DNA of 41,483 bases from Bartonella kosoyi. GTDB lineage: Bacteria; Pseudomonadota; Alphaproteobacteria; Rhizobiales; Rhizobiaceae. Below are positions 15,642-22,505 of this stretch, piece by piece. Made by a program: the position numbers and the translations under genes. Under the pieces are notes generated by a model. The model searched no databases. It had not been told where the DNA came from and was given only the letters and a program-made list of their open reading frames with translations. The stretch covers positions 1-41,483 of the forward strand of contig NZ_CP042964.1 in NCBI RefSeq assembly GCF_003606325.2, given 5' to 3'. Position 1 is the first letter of the stretch; each line of letters opens with the position of its first letter.

Positions 15642-16969
15642 TGAAGCAATTACTCTCTCTTGGCTTGCCACTGGCTGTTGGGTTTATCTCTCAGATGATG
15701 ATTTCCTTCACAGATGCAGCGCTTGTAGCACATTTAGGTGTTCAAGCTTTGAGTGGTACAATATTGGCTCTGAGTATGTTTAGTTTTGTCATGTTGTTGG
15801 GGCTAGGGGTTATTACCGCAGTTGCACCAAAACTTGCGGAAAGTTTTCGCAAACAAGATAGAGATGCATTGAAGGCATGGTTTGATCAAGGAATATGGCT
15901 TTCCCTTTTGATTGGAATGGTAAGTGCGATTATTTTACTCAATACGAGAAATATTTTATGTCTTCTTGGTCAAGATGAGGCAATTGCCCATATAGCGCAG
16001 GAATATAACAGGGGTGCTGCGATAGGGGTGGTGTTTTTTTATCTTTATGTAAATAGCCGCGGATTACTGTCAGCAATTGGTAATCCCAAGCCCTTAACTT
16101 GGGTTATGCTTGCCTCTATCCCTATGAATTTTCTTATCTCTTGGCTGCTTATTTTTGGTATAGGTCCTGCAAGCGGATTGGGTGTCTTTGGTGCTGGAAT
16201 TGCGAGTAGTTTGATCCGTATTTTGATTGTTATGGCAGTAGCAATAATTCTGTCCCGAAATTCTACTTTTAGTTCCTTTCACTTTAATTATTTAAGACCA
16301 AAGTTAGAAATTTCACGAATCATAAAATTGCTGCTCGTAGGGCTTCCCATTGGTATCCGTATTCTTATTGCGGAGGGCTTTCCTTCTGTCATTGCATTCA
16401 TGATTATGGCTTATGGGGTCGAAGCTTTGGCGGCGCATACGATTGGAATACGTCTTGATATGCTTATTTCTGTGGTAGCTTTGGGGATTTCCAGTGCAGC
16501 CGCGACCATAGCAGCGTGGTATCGAGCCGATGGAAATCATATGGCTCTAAAACAGTTGCGTATGAGTGTCACAGTTTTTGCTGTCGCTTATGTTTTGTTT
16601 TTATCAGGGGTTGTTTATTTCTCTTATGAATTCATTCTTACAACCATCTTTGATATTTCTTCAGACCGCGTTATTGTTTTCTCTTGGGCGTTGCTTCCGT
16701 TCGTCTTATTATCTTTTGCTTTTGGCATTTTAGGGGCTATGCTCAATGGTATACTTGTGGGTTTGCTTGATACGTTTTGGCCAACTATTGTTGTAACAAT
16801 AAGCTATTGGGGGGTAGGCTTATTTGGGGGAGCGCTCATGGCACATTTTTTTAAATATGGTTTTATGGGTTATTGGCTTGGCATGATTGGTGCAAGTTTA
16901 ATTGTTTCTCTCTTTAATTATATGCGCGTGGGTTATTTAATAAAAAGCAATTCTATTTTTGGGGTATGA
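15629..16969 (+). CDS. MATE-family multidrug/metabolite exporter
   Basis: A 446-residue protein with about twelve membrane segments in two similar halves. The N-terminal PLAVGFISQMMISFTDAALVAHLG is the typical MATE opening for Na+ or H+ coupled efflux. I chose ATG 15629, which has GGAAGGG nine bases upstream; ATG 15641 (touching the upstream stop) is the alternative, and a longer frame from 15542 overlaps the previous gene too far. As the last gene of the right-hand operon it most likely exports the cluster's product or protects the producer. By eye it is somewhat less AT-rich than its neighbours, so it may have joined the operon separately. The gene ends 60 bp before direct repeat C. Confidence 0.88.
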   Translation: MFVVMKQLLSLGLPLAVGFISQMMISFTDAALVAHLGVQALSGTILALSMFSFVMLLGLGVITAVAPKLAESFRKQDRDALKAWFDQGIWLSLLIGMVSAIILLNTRNILCLLGQDEAIAHIAQEYNRGAAIGVVFFYLYVNSRGLLSAIGNPKPLTWVMLASIPMNFLISWLLIFGIGPASGLGVFGAGIASSLIRILIVMAVAIILSRNSTFSSFHFNYLRPKLEISRIIKLLLVGLPIGIRILIAEGFPSVIAFMIMAYGVEALAAHTIGIRLDMLISVVALGISSAAATIAAWYRADGNHMALKQLRMSVTVFAVAYVLFLSGVVYFSYEFILTTIFDISSDRVIVFSWALLPFVLLSFAFGILGAMLNGILVGLLDTFWPTIVVTISYWGVGLFGGALMAHFFKYGFMGYWLGMIGASLIVSLFNYMRVGYLIKSNSIFGV

Positions 16970-17031
16970 TGAGTATCATAAGAGTGCCGTAAGTACTCAT
17001 TGTGAAGGTATAGCTTTACTGATAAAATATA

Positions 17032-17323
17032 AATGTTGGGTTGTCACAAAGCCGTATTGCTAAGACATTAGGAGTTAGTGTGAATACTTTGCGCTTATTC
17101 ATTGAACGTAAAGATATCAAGCCTACAAAAATTAAGCCACTCATTACCATGCCAAGAGCATTGGAGAATTAAGGTAAACTAAGCTGGTACTGTTTACATA
17201 TCGGAATATGTAAATAATAAATATTTATTATGTGCGTACATAATACGTAATATTTTTTTGTAATTAATAAATATGTAATAAATATATGTTATTTATTCAG
17301 TGTTTATTCACTAAATAAGGAAT
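17032..17323 (+). pseudogene. Direct repeat copy C: recombinase tail and parA leader
   Basis: The last 46 codons of the lost serine recombinase (GLSQSRIAKTLGVSVNTL to PRALEN and stop) start abruptly after the MATE gene and run into the intact parA leader. This copy is closest to the ancestral order recombinase-parA. Repeat B at 6248-6548 is its partner on the other side of the biosynthetic cluster, in the same orientation and with similar ends. Confidence 0.85.
17229..17246. promoter_or_regulatory. Palindromic partition/operator-like site, copy 2 (upstream of parA)
   Basis: ATTATGTGCGTACATAAT, a near-perfect inverted repeat (ATTATGT with ACATAAT), about 85 bp before parA. A related site follows the par operon at 18352. 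This placement suits an operator or centromere bound by the RHH partner. Confidence 0.65.
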
Positions 17324-17329
17324 GTCTCA

Positions 17330-18022
17330 ATGCCAGTCATTACTATGTGTTCCACAAAAGGTGGTGTTGGAAAATCAACAATGGCATTAGTATTAGCTAA
17401 TGTTTTTGCTAAAGCTGGATCTAAGGTAAAATTAATTGATGCTGACCCAAATCAACCTCTTGTGACATGGATGAAGAGATCTATGGATACAATGCCAAAG
17501 AATATAGAAGTTTCTGGAAATATTACAGAACAGAATATTGTTTCTTGCATTGATGATGCTGTAGAACGGTTTCCATTTGTTATAGTTGATCTTGAAGGTT
17601 CTGCAAATCTTGCGGCTTCTTTTGCTATAGGAAGAGCTGATTTAGTTTTAGTTCCCATGAGAAAAAAACAACTTGATGGAGATCAAATAGGAAAAATTAT
17701 CGCTTTGATAACACAACAGAGTCAATTTTTTAAAAGAGAAATACCTTTTCGTATTGTATTTTCAATGACGAATGCCTTAAACAGTCGTGAAGCCCAGCAT
17801 ATAGAGAAAACATTAGAAAAAGCTAATATTCCTATTTTATCTGCTTCGTTAACTGAAAGAGGAGCTTATAGTGCTCTTTTTCAAATAGGGGGCTCTCTCT
17901 TTGATTTATCATCTTCTGATGTCAATAATCCTCAAGCCGCACAAGAAAATGCAACGGTTTTTGCTAATGCTGTTGTAGAAATATTGGATCGTGAAAATTT
18001 ATTAAAGGGTAAAGTAGCATGA
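17330..18022 (+). CDS. parA: ParA-family partition ATPase
   Basis: A 230-residue ParA without an N-terminal HTH, the small ParA/ParF type. The deviant Walker A motif KGGVGKST is at 10-17, followed by LIDADPNQP (switch I region) and the Walker B segment FVIVDLEGSA. It should form dynamic ATP-dependent assemblies on the nucleoid and move plasmid copies apart. It overlaps the RHH gene by 4 bp (ATGA). Its leader contains a palindromic site and AT-rich repeats suited to autoregulation by the partner. Since repC lacks its own repAB, this is the only visible partition system. Confidence 0.9.
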   Translation: MPVITMCSTKGGVGKSTMALVLANVFAKAGSKVKLIDADPNQPLVTWMKRSMDTMPKNIEVSGNITEQNIVSCIDDAVERFPFVIVDLEGSANLAASFAIGRADLVLVPMRKKQLDGDQIGKIIALITQQSQFFKREIPFRIVFSMTNALNSREAQHIEKTLEKANIPILSASLTERGAYSALFQIGGSLFDLSSSDVNNPQAAQENATVFANAVVEILDRENLLKGKVA

Positions 18023-18342
18023 CAAAGAGGGCTGAAATTCCATTGCCGAATTTTGAAAATTTACAACCGTTCACAAAGGCACAAAAAGTAAATGAACAAG
18101 AGTTAGATAAGATAGGTCAAAAAAATGGTTTTACGACGCGTCATAGCATAGAAAAAACACATACTAGTGGAAGTGGTCGTAGACGGCGTAGCTTAAAAAC
18201 CGCACGATTAACACTTGCGCTTGAACCAACAGTAAAAGATAAATTTTGGTCTTTAGCCGATGATCTTAATGAAGATGGTGGTGATTTTCTTAATCACCTT
18301 ATTGAAAATTATATAAATAGCAATTACACACAAAATAAATAA
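18019..18342 (+). CDS. ParG-like ribbon-helix-helix partition partner
   Basis: A 107-residue protein with a long, flexible polar N-terminus (1-60, with the basic GSGRRRRS) and a C-terminal RHH fold: a short strand TARLTLALE, then helix TVKDKFWSLADDL, then DFLNHLIENYI. This matches the layout of ParG-like centromere-binding proteins that pair with small ParA ATPases; the N-terminal tail usually stimulates the ATPase. Cotranscribed with parA by a 4-bp overlap. Likely targets are the near-palindromic sites at 17229 and 18352. The family link is structural and positional. Confidence 0.78.
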   Translation: MTKRAEIPLPNFENLQPFTKAQKVNEQELDKIGQKNGFTTRHSIEKTHTSGSGRRRRSLKTARLTLALEPTVKDKFWSLADDLNEDGGDFLNHLIENYINSNYTQNK

Positions 18343-18351
18343 TAATTACTT

Positions 18352-18369
18352 ATTATGTACGTACAAAAT
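18352..18369. promoter_or_regulatory. Palindromic partition/operator-like site, copy 3 (after the par operon)
   Basis: ATTATGTACGTACAAAAT, 10 bp after the stop of the RHH gene and followed by the same kind of AT-rich sequence ending in TTTTTTGTAATTA as in the parA leader. Confidence 0.6.
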
Positions 18370-18497
18370 ACATAGTAAATATTTATTTTTTGTAATTAAA
18401 TGATTATTTATCAAATGGTTAAAGTGTCATATATCGTTTAAAAAAATTCCTATTCGGCAATTAAGGACAAAATTGCTCTCTTTTTTTTAGGATTAAG

Positions 18498-18806
18498 TTA
18501 TCTAAAACCTTTTAAAAGGAAGTATTCTTCTTTATTGGAAATTCCTTCATAATCAGGGTATGAAAATTTTTTTTTAGGAGAAATATCGGTATAAAAAAAG
18601 GAGATATCAACCTCGAGGATGTCAGCAATTTCTTGCAAACGTCCAGCTCCTATGCGGTTTGTAGCTTTTTCATATTTTTGGATTTGCTGGAAGGTCACTC
18701 CTAAGAGGTCTCCTAATTGTTTTTGAGATATTTTTAACATTTCTCTTCTGAGGCGAATTTTTTTACCTACAGAAACGTCATTTAGATGTTGACTTTTGGT
18801 TTGCAC
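18498..18806 (-). CDS. XRE-family DNA-binding regulator, Bartonella Trp-like
   Basis: A 102-residue protein with one Cro/C1-type HTH. IRLRREMLKISQKQLGDLLGVTFQQIQKYEKATNRIGAGRLQEIADIL covers the five helices (about 17-66; shown here as the family pattern). The start is a GTG with GGAGGGGG seven to nine bases upstream, and that site lies in a potential hairpin. A structured leader precedes it. In Bartonella henselae, highly expressed Brt RNAs lie in tandem with genes for small XRE proteins (Trp) that control the adhesin badA. The arrangement here is the same in outline, on a plasmid. The regulatory target is unknown. Confidence 0.82.
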   Translation of the reverse strand: MQTKSQHLNDVSVGKKIRLRREMLKISQKQLGDLLGVTFQQIQKYEKATNRIGAGRLQEIADILEVDISFFYTDISPKKKFSYPDYEGISNKEEYFLLKGFR

Positions 18807-18965
18807 TTCAAGCCCCCTCCGGGTTGCGAGCGCCCTCGCATTGGTATTCCGGGAGTTAAAAGTACTGAATTATAGTCAGCTTTTTGCTTTTAGTGCTGGT
18901 AAGCACCTGGACATAACAAAAACTCCCGGAACTCCGGGAAGACCCACATAGTGAGCTAATTCTAA
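18807..18965 (-). ncRNA. Structured leader RNA upstream of the XRE gene (Brt-like, switch-like)
   Basis: On the minus strand the leader contains CCCGGA-GT-TCCGGG (18938-18925), a hairpin followed by a T-rich run. The segment CCGGGAGTT (18929-18921) is also perfectly complementary to AACTCCCGG (18857-18849), and CCCGGAGGGGG (18823-18813) is the ribosome site of the XRE gene. A further GCGAG/CTCGC hairpin lies at 18839-18826. These pairings exclude each other, so the leader could switch between terminated or hidden and open forms. Size and place match the Brt RNA family of Bartonella. Ends are approximate, and no strong promoter was identified. Confidence 0.6.
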
Positions 18966-19095
18966 CGCTATAATTTAAGGCTTTTAATCCCTTGTTGATC
19001 ACTGCGTATGTAATCAACACATTGATTAATTCATAGAATAATTTTAGAAAACTGGCAAGAAAAATAGATTTTTACTTACAAGCTTTATTTTTTAA

Positions 19096-19115
19096 TGAGA
19101 GGCTACCGCCTCTCA
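19096..19115. repeat. Perfect 8-bp hairpin
   Basis: TGAGAGGC and GCCTCTCA form a perfect stem around TACC. The left arm begins with the same AATGAGAGG sequence as the larger cruciform 65 bp downstream. It has no T tract on the plus strand. On the minus strand it is followed by ATTAAAAAATAAAG, so it might terminate minus-strand transcripts. Confidence 0.55.
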
Positions 19116-19152
19116 AACTCTCCGTACGCTCACCAAAATCATGAGATCAGAC

Positions 19153-19271
19153 CCGCGTTTAATGAGAGGACTAACAAGCCTTGGTTCTTAAGGTCAAGGA
19201 AACCCCTACGGGGCGCCTAACGGCGTCCTGGACCTAGAACCATAGAGGCTTGTTTTGTCCTTCTCACGCGG
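19153..19271. repeat. Large cruciform / three-way structured element
   Basis: A 119-bp imperfect palindrome, GC-richer than its surroundings. Arms pair in order: CCGCGT with ACGCGG, TGAGA with TCTCA, GGAC with GTCC, ACAAGCCT (19174) with AGGCTTGT (19245), TGGTTCT (19182) with AGAACCA (19236), GGTC with GACC. At its top two small hairpins sit side by side (CCCCTACGGGG and CGCCTAACGGCG). The fold would be a long stem with a forked head. It could be a single-strand replication or primase-recognition site, a recombination site or a structured RNA. It contains no credible gene. Confidence 0.75.
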
Positions 19272-19405
19272 CTCCGAAATCATGATTAAAGGGGGAGCTA
19301 ATAAGGGCGCTATAGTCAAAAAAAGCAAATAAAAATTATAAGGTATTTTATGTTCTATATATTTGAAAAATATAGAAAAAATATCAAAAAAAGATAACAA
19401 AATAG

Positions 19406-19440
19406 TTGACAATAAATAGGTATTTTGTTATATAAATACT
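19406..19440 (+). promoter_or_regulatory. Consensus promoter with overlapping operator
   Basis: TTGACA at 19406-19411 and TATATA at 19429-19434 are spaced by 17 bp, the best sigma-70-type promoter seen by eye in the window. GTATTT and AAATAC, part of AGGTATTT...AAATACTT, form an inverted repeat across the -10 box, a likely repressor site; the XRE protein encoded 600 bp away is a candidate. Transcription would run toward the beta-helix gene. Confidence 0.6.
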
Positions 19441-19534
19441 TAAGTGATCAAAACACTAAACCTAAAGCGAATGGATTACGAAACAATCTTTCTCTGCTTT
19501 TCAAAAACTGACTGTCTTTTATGTTTTAAAAGCG

Positions 19535-19666
19535 TATAATGATTTTGTCGGGTGTAGTTATGTCATATAATACCTTTACGGGGAAAGCATAACAACAGAC
19601 TTTAGGCTGTGTTTTGAGCACCCGACGTCTTTATAGGGCGTCAATTCAAAACGTTATCCTAAAGGA
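19535..19666 (+). ncRNA. Switch-like structured 5' leader of the beta-helix gene
   Basis: A TATAAT box (19535-19540) sits seven bases before a three-stem fold. An outer stem GTCGGGTG (19547) with CACCCGAC (19619) encloses GTTATG (19557) with CATAAC (19588), and ACAG (19595) with CTGT (19607). The 3' arm of the outer stem overlaps GACGTC, which can instead pair with GGCGTC (19637-19642) just before the ribosome site AAGGAG (19662). A closed junction and a competing downstream hairpin are the usual layout of a riboswitch or protein-controlled leader. I do not recognise a known class. Confidence 0.55.
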
Positions 19667-19673
19667 GTTCATT

Positions 19674-20342
19674 ATGAACACGATCTCAAAAAAATATGAA
19701 TTTACAAATGAAACCAAACAAGTTGGTGACTATACTCTTTATCGCATTAGATCATTAAGAGATTTTGGTAGCGTTAAAGCTGGTGATCTTGGTGGTTTTA
19801 TTGAAAAGGAAGCCAACTTATCACATGATGGCAATTGCTGGGTTGGTGATAATGCGTGGGTTTATAGTGATGGCCGCGTTTATGAAAATGCAATTATTTG
19901 TGATAATGCCACTGTTTGTGGTCATGTTTATGGAAATGCTCATGTATGTGGATATGCTCGCGTTTATATGAATGCGCATGTTTATGATAATGCTCATATT
20001 TCCTATCAAGCTTGGGTTTATCATCGTGCAAAAGTTTATGGGAATGCAAAATTATCCGGTAGCGCACGTATTCATAGCAATGCCGAGGTTTATGATCATG
20101 CTGCTGTTAGTGGTGCTTCTAAAATTTATGGCAAGGTTTATGGGAATGCTAGCGTGGGGTGTCATACTAATGTTTATGGCTCTGTTTATGGAAATGCGAA
20201 GATTTCTGGTTATTTCATAATTAAAGGTAATGTATATGGCAATGCAAATATAAAAAGACAGAGCCGTATAAGTTTGGTTCCCATAAATTGTGAAGTTTAT
20301 GAAAGCGATAATATTGTTAAAACGGTTGCTTCAGCAGCATAA
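19674..20342 (+). CDS. Left-handed beta-helix protein with hexapeptide-like repeats
   Basis: A 222-residue protein made of about 20 short repeats of the type VYGNAxV or VYDNAxI from residue 55 to 200, which should fold as a left-handed parallel beta-helix. Before this is a short globular cap (KYEFTNETKQVGDYTLYRIRSL). Similar repeat proteins are common in phages and phage-derived islands, where their role is unclear. No acyltransferase active-site residues stand out, so an enzyme of that group is unlikely. The ATG at 19674 has AAAGGAG; a frame extending to 19614 would overlap the leader structure. It is followed by a GC-rich hairpin. Expression is probably governed by the structured leader. 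Confidence 0.72.
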   Translation: MNTISKKYEFTNETKQVGDYTLYRIRSLRDFGSVKAGDLGGFIEKEANLSHDGNCWVGDNAWVYSDGRVYENAIICDNATVCGHVYGNAHVCGYARVYMNAHVYDNAHISYQAWVYHRAKVYGNAKLSGSARIHSNAEVYDHAAVSGASKIYGKVYGNASVGCHTNVYGSVYGNAKISGYFIIKGNVYGNANIKRQSRISLVPINCEVYESDNIVKTVASAA

Positions 20343-20347
20343 ATAAC

Positions 20348-20364
20348 AGGCGCGGGGGGCGCCT
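20348..20364 (+). terminator. Hairpin after the beta-helix gene
   Basis: AGGCGC and GCGCCT form a six-pair GC stem around five G, six bases after the stop codon, followed only by AATTTG. A likely transcription end for the beta-helix gene. Confidence 0.6.
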
Positions 20365-20380
20365 AATTTGTAAGGAAAAA

Positions 20381-20405
20381 AAGCCGCATCATAAAGATGT
20401 GGCTT
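20381..20405 (-). terminator. Intrinsic terminator of the traKLM operon
   Basis: Read on the minus strand, AAGCCACATC pairs with GATGCGGCTT (one mismatch) and is followed by a run of seven T. It lies 30 bp beyond traM, the last gene of the leftward transfer operon. Confidence 0.85.
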
Positions 20406-20435
20406 CATTAAGGGAAGTAAACACTGATTAAAATA

Positions 20436-20906
20436 TTAATTTATATAATAATGAATTATAAGAGCAAAAAAACAGAGGACATTTGCTAATAAACTAGCAC
20501 CTATTAATATGCCATAATTTTTGATTTTTTTAAAAAATCTTTCTATGTTTTCATCTATATTCGATTTCACAGTAGATATTTTAGATAATGAGATTTCATA
20601 TAATCTCATTTGTTCGGAAATAGAATTCAAGTTTTTATTGATTTCTTCGCTGATTTCTTTGTTTATATATGTGGCCGCTTCAGTTATTAATTTTCCAGCT
20701 GTTTTTTTTTCCTCCTCTACCATAGCATTACGCGCAGTTAAAATGTAATTGATCATTTGATTTTGATTTTCGTGAAGTGTTTTTAAAGCCGAATCCAACA
20801 TTATATCAGATAAAAAAACGGTCATGAGAATTGGATCATTTGGTGGAATAAGTTGATTAAATTCTTTAGTTATTTTTTGCCGAATGGCATCAATATCAAC
20901 GGACAT
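20436..20906 (-). CDS. traM: TraM-like conjugal transfer protein
   Basis: A 156-residue protein of long coiled-coil character (about 40-125, with EEEKKTAGKLITEAATYINKE) and one C-terminal membrane segment (about 133-152). This is the size and layout of IncP TraM, and it follows traK and traL in the IncP order. In IncP plasmids TraM is an accessory transfer factor whose mechanism is unclear. Only one base separates it from traL. An intrinsic terminator follows. The name rests on gene order and architecture rather than on a sharp motif. Confidence 0.78.
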   Translation of the reverse strand: MSVDIDAIRQKITKEFNQLIPPNDPILMTVFLSDIMLDSALKTLHENQNQMINYILTARNAMVEEEKKTAGKLITEAATYINKEISEEINKNLNSISEQMRLYEISLSKISTVKSNIDENIERFFKKIKNYGILIGASLLANVLCFFALIIHYYIN

Positions 20907-20907
20907 T

Positions 20908-21633
20908 TTATATTCCTGGAATATTATCTATTTGGTTAAATAACATGCTTTTGACGCGTGCTAATCGGCTTTTAGCCATAATACTAAATTCGTTTGAATT
21001 TGTAATTTCGTTAAAGGTTAATTTTTTATCAAGCATAGTTTTGATATCTTCACCAAAAGTGCTAGATGTTTGTTGTGGAATTGTAACAATAGCTGAAATT
21101 CTTTCTTTAGTTTCTTCAAATATTTTCATTTCTTCGAAGTTTTTTCCATTAGCTATAATAGGTCCAAAGAATTCATTTTTCCAAACGACGATACTTGCCG
21201 TTTGTGGAATTTGGGTACATATAGAAAATAATCCAGACAGTGTATCGGCTAGCGCTTGTCCACCAGTGATAATTGTATGAATAATTACATTCTTTTTAGC
21301 TGTGGCCAACAGATCAAAAGCTTCGTTTTCTTTTAAATAATAGGCTAGGGGTAAAAATGTTGTGGCTCCATTATCAATAACATATTGGCAATTAGAATTA
21401 AGCAATTCTTCCATAAGAATATCAAAATTACGTGGAATAATTACACTTTGCTCGAGAAGTTTTAAATGCTTTACATTAAAATTTTTATAGTTAGCAAAGG
21501 TTTGATTAACAGGATCAGTGTCTATACCTTTCACGTCTATTTTATTTTCTAGTAAATATTGCATCACAAGACTAGCTACAAAGGATTTTCCTACTCCTCC
21601 TTTACCTTGTAAGGTCATGTGAATGTTTGTCAT
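20908..21633 (-). CDS. traL: TraL-like ParA/MinD-type ATPase of the transfer region
   Basis: A 241-residue ATPase beginning IHMTLQGKGGVGKS (Walker A, 9-17), followed by GIDTDPVNQTFANYK and VIDNGATTFLPLAYYL. These match my memory of IncP TraL almost segment by segment, including VIHTIITGGQALADT and the C-terminal RLARVKSMLF. It is a relative of ParA but belongs to the relaxosome operon; its exact role in IncP transfer is unsettled. It overlaps traK by 4 bp (ATGA) and is followed by traM. It should not be counted as a second partition gene. Confidence 0.92.
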   Translation of the reverse strand: MTNIHMTLQGKGGVGKSFVASLVMQYLLENKIDVKGIDTDPVNQTFANYKNFNVKHLKLLEQSVIIPRNFDILMEELLNSNCQYVIDNGATTFLPLAYYLKENEAFDLLATAKKNVIIHTIITGGQALADTLSGLFSICTQIPQTASIVVWKNEFFGPIIANGKNFEEMKIFEETKERISAIVTIPQQTSSTFGEDIKTMLDKKLTFNEITNSNEFSIMAKSRLARVKSMLFNQIDNIPGI

Positions 21634-21941
21634 ATCATATCCTCTAATTTTTTGTTTGTATCGTGTATAAACGTACGTGATTTTTGTTGTGTTGTAATAG
21701 GCTTAGCAGAAGTAGGCTCTTTGGATTGAGTTTTGACTGATAAAGTTGGTGAAGTTGTCTCAAAATTCTTTTTAAAGTATTTTCGCACATATGATGCCAA
21801 GGCGTCATATGAAATATTTAAATTTGGATTTCTTCTTAAAATTTCTTTTAAGGAATACCCCTCTTCAATAGATTTTAAAATTAAATCTTTGTTGGCTAGA
21901 AAGACTATTCGCATTTTCCCCCATTTTGTTTTTTGTTCCAT
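21630..21941 (-). CDS. traK: TraK-like oriT-binding protein
   Basis: A 103-residue basic protein with an N-terminal HTH-like region (ILKSIEEGYSLKEILRRNPNLNISYDALASYVRKYF, 21-56, summarised here by its ends) and a low-complexity Ser/Thr/Lys tail. In IncP plasmids TraK binds one side of oriT and bends the DNA to help the relaxase. It lies immediately beside the oriT region and is divergent from traJ, just as in IncP. It is the first gene of the traK-traL-traM operon. The ribosome site is weak, which suggests low or regulated expression. Confidence 0.83.
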   Translation of the reverse strand: MEQKTKWGKMRIVFLANKDLILKSIEEGYSLKEILRRNPNLNISYDALASYVRKYFKKNFETTSPTLSVKTQSKEPTSAKPITTQQKSRTFIHDTNKKLEDMI

Positions 21942-22071
21942 TAACTTACCAAATATTTAAAAATTTTTACAAAACTTATCAAATTTTTACAAAACTTTGA
22001 TATTATTGTCAATTAAAGAAATTTTTTGTAGAAAATTGATAATATTTTATTTTTGGAAAATGGCAAGATGT

Positions 22072-22140
22072 GTAATGTAGCGCTACGAACTAACATTACT
22101 CAACTTATTCGCATAAATGCTCAACGTATCTTGCTCTACG
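22072..22140 (+). other. oriT: oriT with IncP/MOBP-type nick motif
   Basis: The gap between divergent traK and traJ contains TATCTTGC at 22127-22134, which fits the MOBP nick pattern YATCYTG/Y, placing the nick between 22133 and 22134. Upstream is an inverted repeat, GTAATGT (22072-22078) with ACATTAC (22093-22099), enclosing the small palindrome TAGCGCTA. A further hairpin, ATTGC-TACC-GCAAT, lies near 22148-22161. The layout (TraK side, repeat, nick, traJ) is that of IncP oriT. The nick position is inferred from the motif. Confidence 0.78.
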
Positions 22141-22175
22141 AGGTTTGATTGCTACCGCAATTTAGGAAGGTAAAA

Positions 22176-22505
22176 ATGACACGGCCAAGAAAGTTTAGAC
22201 TGAGTGTTTGGTGTACTTTTGAAGAAAAAGAAACCATAGAAGAAAATGCAAGACAAACAGGTTTATCTATCTCTACTTATTTGCGTACTGTTGGACGGCT
22301 TGAACCCGTAAAAACTCATATAGATTATGATGCAATTAAGGATCTTACTAAGTTGCAAGGAGATTTGGGAAGAGTGGCTGGTTTATTAAAATTATGGTTG
22401 GTTACAAATAACGGAAAAGGTGGAGTACCAAATGATATAAATCAAATGATGATTTCATTTCGTGAACTTCAGAAACAAATCTTTGAAAAAGTATCTACTT
22501 TATGA
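22176..22505 (+). CDS. traJ: TraJ-like relaxosome DNA-binding protein
   Basis: A 109-residue protein with an RHH-like N-terminus (FRLSVWCTFEEKETIEENA, then GLSISTYLRTVG) and the segment DLGRVAGLLKLWL, which is nearly identical to the IncP TraJ segment I remember. TraJ binds the oriT inverted repeat and brings TraI to the nick. The ATG at 22176 has AGGAAGG; a longer frame to TTG 22149 is less likely, since it would run into the oriT hairpin. It overlaps traI by 4 bp. First gene of the rightward transfer operon. Confidence 0.9.
   Translation: MTRPRKFRLSVWCTFEEKETIEENARQTGLSISTYLRTVGRLEPVKTHIDYDAIKDLTKLQGDLGRVAGLLKLWLVTNNGKGGVPNDINQMMISFRELQKQIFEKVSTL

Noticed and set aside
19153..19271. Integron attC site
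   Set aside because: The forked folded shape invites the idea, but the expected conserved core triplets and flanking cassette organisation are missing, and no integrase is present.
20908..21633. A second ParA partition ATPase
   Set aside because: Its motifs and its position between traK and traM identify it as TraL of the transfer region.
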